This document shows positions 6,270-8,972 of a stretch of DNA of 8,972 bases, piece after piece. Source of the DNA: Actinomycetota bacterium (GTDB taxonomy: Bacteria > Actinomycetota > Acidimicrobiia > Spongiisociales > UBA11373); contig JAUYIV010000025.1 of the NCBI GenBank assembly GCA_030688105.1, positions 1 through 8,972 on the forward strand, read 5' to 3'. A program made the position numbers and the translations under genes. Below the pieces are notes generated by a model. The model did not search any database, was not told the DNA's origin, and saw only the letters and a list, made by a program, of their open reading frames with translations. Each line of letters starts with the position of its first letter. The stretch's first letter is position 1.

Positions 6270-7517
6270 CTAAAGGCTGAAGGTGCAGACTTCCGACCTG
6301 CCACTCGTCCGCAAGCTCGGAGGCAGGCATTCGTTTGGGTCGACCAGGTCGTCGCCGAAATAGGCGGCGGCATGCGCGGCGTCGACGACGATGACGGACC
6401 TCTGGGCTCGTCCGAACGGCAATACGACTGCGTCGAACCCTCCGTCGGTGAGGTCGTATCTCCAGATCACCGTGGGACCTCCGAAGCGGGACGCCGAGGA
6501 GGCGAAGAGCTGGTCGCCGGCGGGTGCCCAGGCCACAAAGGAGACGCGGGTCTCGGGATCACCGACCACGGTGACGTCACCGGTCACCGTGTCGAGGATC
6601 CAGATCGCCTCCCCGTCGTAGGCGTCTTGTCCACCCACCAGTGCCGCGAGATACCTCTGTGAGTAGCGAGCCGAGCCCAGGAACCTGTCGTAGCCGGTGG
6701 GGACCTCGTATCGCCGGGTGGCGAGCGTCGCAGTGTTGGTCACCGTGAGTTCTGTGCATTCGGAGTCGCACCACACCAGCTCGTCATCGGAGACGTCATG
6801 CACCCAGCCTGGACCGTCGGCGTCCAGGGTCCTCATCTGCCCCGTGCCCAACATCCACAGGCTGAGCCCTTCATCGGTTTGAAGAGCGAGACCACCCGTA
6901 ATACCGATCACCGGGTGACCACCCGCCACTTGGACAGGATCCCCGAGAGCCTCTGCGGAGGTGACATCGATCTGCCATACCCGTGGCGTCTGGTCGCCGA
7001 TGCGCTCGCCGTAGTCGATCAGCCACACCCGATTCGGCTCGGCGGCGGGTACGAAGATCGTCGCCACTCCCAGGGACCTCACCTCCCTCGAGGAAATGTC
7101 CCTTACATGAGGCACACCCCAACCGACGACGAGCTTGTCGCCGACGCGGATCATCGAATAGGGCTCATCGCCGGGACGCTGACCCTCAACCGTGCTTCGA
7201 GCCACGAGGCGGTTGTCGGGATCAAGGGCGGCAAGACCGTAGTAGCCGTCATCGAAGAGCAACCGGACACCGATCTCCTCGCCAAAGATCGGACCGACCT
7301 CCGGAAGCCTGATGGCGAAGCTCGTCGTCGTGGTCGGCTGCCCAGTCGTCGTCGGGAGTTGCGGCTTCGTCGGCGCAGTGGTGGTGGGAACAGTCAAGGT
7401 GGTGGGATCCGCGGAGGGAGGCGACGGCGTAGTCGCGACGGGCGCAAACATCAGCAATGCCAAGGCTCCGATCAGGACAACCGACACCAAGATCCGCTGC
7501 AGGACGCGAGGCTGCAT
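6270..7517 (-). CDS. membrane-anchored extracytoplasmic protein, probably beta-propeller
   Basis: The 415-residue protein begins MQPRVLQR followed by one hydrophobic helix (about 9-28), which is either a signal anchor or an uncleaved signal. A Thr/Pro-rich linker follows (29-67; TTLTVPTTTAPT, TTTGQPTTTT), as is common in exported actinobacterial proteins. Residues 70-415 are rich in short beta strands with repeated patterns such as NRVWLIDYG, PRVWQIDV, EAIWILDTVTGDV, VSFVAWAPAGDQLFA and TVIWRYDLTDGGFDAV, which resemble WD40/TolB-like propeller blades. Cysteines C250/C254 and C397/C411 could form disulfides outside the membrane. No catalytic motif is visible, so a binding or sensing role is the best guess. 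ATG at 7515-7517 is preceded by GGGGTGA about 14 bases away, a weak ribosome site. It is divergent from the sigma factor gene and shares its upstream region. Confidence 0.85.
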   Translation of the reverse strand: MQPRVLQRILVSVVLIGALALLMFAPVATTPSPPSADPTTLTVPTTTAPTKPQLPTTTGQPTTTTSFAIRLPEVGPIFGEEIGVRLLFDDGYYGLAALDPDNRLVARSTVEGQRPGDEPYSMIRVGDKLVVGWGVPHVRDISSREVRSLGVATIFVPAAEPNRVWLIDYGERIGDQTPRVWQIDVTSAEALGDPVQVAGGHPVIGITGGLALQTDEGLSLWMLGTGQMRTLDADGPGWVHDVSDDELVWCDSECTELTVTNTATLATRRYEVPTGYDRFLGSARYSQRYLAALVGGQDAYDGEAIWILDTVTGDVTVVGDPETRVSFVAWAPAGDQLFASSASRFGGPTVIWRYDLTDGGFDAVVLPFGRAQRSVIVVDAAHAAAYFGDDLVDPNECLPPSLRTSGRSEVCTFSL

Positions 7518-7573
7518 GATCGAAGAATGTCACCCCGCCAACGCAATGTCAGCACCATCCTCGAATGACTGTG

Positions 7574-7593
7574 CCGCACGCTGGCTGAGGGGA
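7574..7593. repeat. copy B of the 20-base upstream element
   Basis: It matches copy A (6235-6254) in 19 of 20 bases (Y is T here), with ATGAC at 7565-7569 at the same offset. It lies 57 bases upstream of the propeller-like gene start, inside the divergent region shared with the sigma factor. Confidence 0.7.
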
Positions 7594-7642
7594 TCGAGCT
7601 GATGTCGGGCGGCCGGGTTCCGCGCAGAGTGACCATCCCCTC
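7587..7642. repeat. 8-base inverted repeat in the divergent intergenic region
   Basis: GAGGGGAT (7587-7594) and ATCCCCTC (7635-7642) are perfect inverted copies 40 bases apart between the propeller-like gene and the sigma gene. The left arm is part of copy B of the 20-base element. It could be a pair of regulator sites or chance. Confidence 0.3.
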
Positions 7643-7665
7643 GCGTCCTCTGGCATTGCCTCCCG

Positions 7666-7702
7666 TTGTCAGTCAGCGCCGGGGTTGGCGGCTACTTAGG
7701 GT
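7666..7702 (+). promoter_or_regulatory. possible promoter of the sigma factor gene
   Basis: TTGTCA (7666-7671) resembles a -35 hexamer. Possible -10 hexamers are TACTTA (7693-7698), at the exact distance for a leaderless start at ATG 7705, and TAGGGT (7697-7702). The spacer of 21 or more bases is too long for a standard promoter, so the -35 may be fortuitous. Confidence 0.25.
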
Positions 7703-7704
7703 TG

Positions 7705-8169
7705 ATGGAGGTGATGAACGAGACGTCGGCTGACCTTTTCGCACGGCATGGTCCCGAGTTGACCAGGTTCGCCACCGGATTGGTCGGCCCGTCTGAGTCG
7801 GCCGATGTTGTGGCCGACGCGATCGCCCGCCTGATGTCGTCTCGGGTGTGGGAGCAGGCGTCGAACCGTCGGGCGCTGATGTTTCGGGCGGTGCTGTATG
7901 AGGCGCGGATGTTCCATCGGGCTCAACGGCGCCGGTTGTCTCGCGAGGCTCGTGTTTCGCAGCGCGAGGCATTCGAGATGCCGGAGGTTGAGCCCGAGGT
8001 GGCGGCCGCGGTCGCTCGGCTGAGTCCACAGCAAAGGGCAGTGGTTTTCCTGACCTACTGGGATGACCTCGAGGCGCGCACCGTGGCTGACCTTCTCGGA
8101 GTGAGCGAGGGAACGGTGCGTAAGCAGCTTGGTCGGGCTCGAAAGAAGCTGCGGGAGGTGTTGACGTGA
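7705..8169 (+). CDS. ECF-like RNA polymerase sigma factor
   Basis: The 154-residue protein has the two-domain layout of short sigma-70 family factors. Region 2 is at about 10-75 (LFARHGPELTRFA, then ESADVVADAIARLM, corresponding to the usual DAEDLVQETFLRA helix, and RALMFRAVLYEARM). Region 4 is at about 100-152, with LSPQQRAVVFLTYWDDLEAR leading to the helix-turn-helix TVADLLGVSEGTVRKQLGRARKKLREVL. The region 2 signature is degenerate compared with typical ECF factors (VVADAIARL lacks the Q-E-T/F pattern). Start: ATG 7705 is chosen; ATG 7714 is an alternative, and an in-frame TTG at 7666 would add 13 residues unlike the family. GGAGG at 7707-7711 is too near to 7714 for ideal spacing. The stop overlaps the next gene by four bases (GTGA), so the two products are almost surely functionally linked. 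Target promoters are unknown. Confidence 0.88.
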   Translation: MEVMNETSADLFARHGPELTRFATGLVGPSESADVVADAIARLMSSRVWEQASNRRALMFRAVLYEARMFHRAQRRRLSREARVSQREAFEMPEVEPEVAAAVARLSPQQRAVVFLTYWDDLEARTVADLLGVSEGTVRKQLGRARKKLREVLT

Positions 8170-8972
8170 GTGACTTCGATGACCGTCTTCGGCATCTGGT
8201 GCGAACCATCGGCGAGGCTGCCCCCCCGCCGCCTCTGCTCCCAGATCGATCGCCCCCGGCTCGTGGAGGGTCTCGGCGTGGCCTCGTAATCGCTCTCACG
8301 AGCTTCGCGATGGCGATCGTCGGGTTCGGGGTGGTTCGACTCCTGCAATCGACGGAGTCCGGGACCACCAGCGACGCCGGGTTGGTGACGGTGCGCCATC
8401 AGCTCGTCGAGTTCACCCTCATCGCCAACTTGTCCTGTGATCGAGCGGTCGGTTCCGGCAGGTCGACGATGCGCATCGAGACCTGGGCCGATTTCAGAGG
8501 CGGGCGGTTCCGCCAGCTGGCCACCTACTCGGATGGTTCCGTGCGGGACCGAATCGCGCTCGGAGACCTCAACTATCCAACAGAGACCTATGCCAGCGGT
8601 CAGTCGGCGTTGCCGGTGCCCATGTGCGGTGACGACCTGCTTGGCGGTGACCCCACGTCCGGTCCCACGGTCATGTTCTTCAACCCACCCACCGAGTCAC
8701 CGAACACGCCGGGATACCGCGAACTGGGCACCATCGTCCCCGGCGAACACGCCGACAGCTCGGGCCGCCCCGCCCTCCTCTACAGGGAGGTCATTGACGG
8801 CGTCGGCGTGGCCGACGACGCAACCGAGTTCCAAGTACATCAGGTAACCGACTGGTACGTGGACGAGGCGACCGGCGCCGTTCTCGAGAGGACCTTTGAG
8901 CAGACCGGAGCAGGCCGCTATGAGATTCTCCAAATGATGTCGGTGATAGCTGACGATGTGGCCGAAATCGAC
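8166..8972 (+). CDS. membrane-anchored protein coupled to the sigma factor, possible anti-sigma (3' partial)
   Basis: From GTG 8166, overlapping the sigma stop, 269 codons stay open to the end of the window; no stop is seen. Residues 1-39 are a short cytoplasmic-type segment (MSDFDDRLRHLVRTIGEAA, then Pro-rich, then RGGSRRG). Residues 40-60 form one membrane helix (VIALTSFAMAIVGFGVVRLL). The rest is extracytoplasmic, with two cysteines (C91, C154) that could form a disulfide. Segments IETWADFRGGRFRQLATYSD (104-123) and WYVDEATGAVLERTFEQ (230-246) look like the repeated antiparallel strands of LolA/RseB-like folds, an inference from pattern only. There is no HxxxCxxC zinc anti-sigma motif, and the cytoplasmic part is very short for a classical anti-sigma domain. 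The position argues that it controls, or senses for, the upstream sigma factor. The function remains inferred. Confidence 0.8.
   Translation, partial: MSDFDDRLRHLVRTIGEAAPPPPLLPDRSPPARGGSRRGLVIALTSFAMAIVGFGVVRLLQSTESGTTSDAGLVTVRHQLVEFTLIANLSCDRAVGSGRSTMRIETWADFRGGRFRQLATYSDGSVRDRIALGDLNYPTETYASGQSALPVPMCGDDLLGGDPTSGPTVMFFNPPTESPNTPGYRELGTIVPGEHADSSGRPALLYREVIDGVGVADDATEFQVHQVTDWYVDEATGAVLERTFEQTGAGRYEILQMMSVIADDVAEID

Noticed and set aside
6798..7568. Open + strand frame of 256 codons opposite the propeller-like gene.
   Set aside because: Its product is Arg/His-rich without domains, whereas the - strand encodes a coherent signal anchor, linker and strand-rich domain.
5606..7593. Integron-like gene cassettes, because a related repeat lies at the 3' side of each - gene.
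   Set aside because: No attC core (RYYYAAC/GTTRRRY pair) or integrase gene is visible, and copies A and B lie equally well upstream of the genes, which fits a promoter or operator better.

Overview
The window is high-GC bacterial DNA with tightly packed genes, ATGA/GTGA overlaps and few poly-T terminators. It looks like an uncultured or environmental actinobacterium. The Thr/Pro-rich linker after a single membrane anchor (gene at 6270-7517), the ECF-like sigma / membrane-protein pair at the right end, and possible leaderless starts fit Acidimicrobiia-type actinobacteria best, but this is inferred from style, not from a marker gene.

Left half (1-5593, all on +, strongly GC-ending codons). First comes the tail of a CPPED1-like metallophosphoesterase. 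Next are three genes that look like one signalling unit: (i) a response-regulator receiver domain fused through a degenerate thioredoxin-like domain to a thioredoxin-reductase-like flavoprotein that lacks the CxxC dithiol; (ii) a cyclic-nucleotide-binding-domain histidine kinase that overlaps it by 4 bases; (iii) a small UBP-type zinc-finger protein with a strong ribosome binding site. An MgtC/SapB-DUF4010 membrane protein and a class I O-methyltransferase follow on the same strand.

Middle (5594-7517). Two genes on - encode a small three-helix membrane protein (TTG start) and a membrane-anchored, Thr/Pro-linked, probably beta-propeller extracytoplasmic protein. The upstream regions of both hold a near-identical 20-base element (19/20) plus a matching ATGAC block. 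Short hairpins sit at gene ends.

Right end (7518-8972). A divergent region of 187 bases leads to a short ECF-like sigma factor on +. It overlaps by 4 bases a membrane-anchored extracytoplasmic protein that runs off the window and has the gene position of an anti-sigma factor, without the usual zinc anti-sigma motif.

The most unusual content is the cNMP-kinase / receiver-flavoprotein / UBP-finger module, in which phosphorylation would control a flavin enzyme instead of DNA binding, and the repeated upstream element next to the sigma-factor locus. No tRNA, rRNA, CRISPR array or insertion sequence was seen. No gene-free stretch exceeds 300 bases; the gaps are 188-285, 5594-5706, 6196-6269 and 7518-7704.
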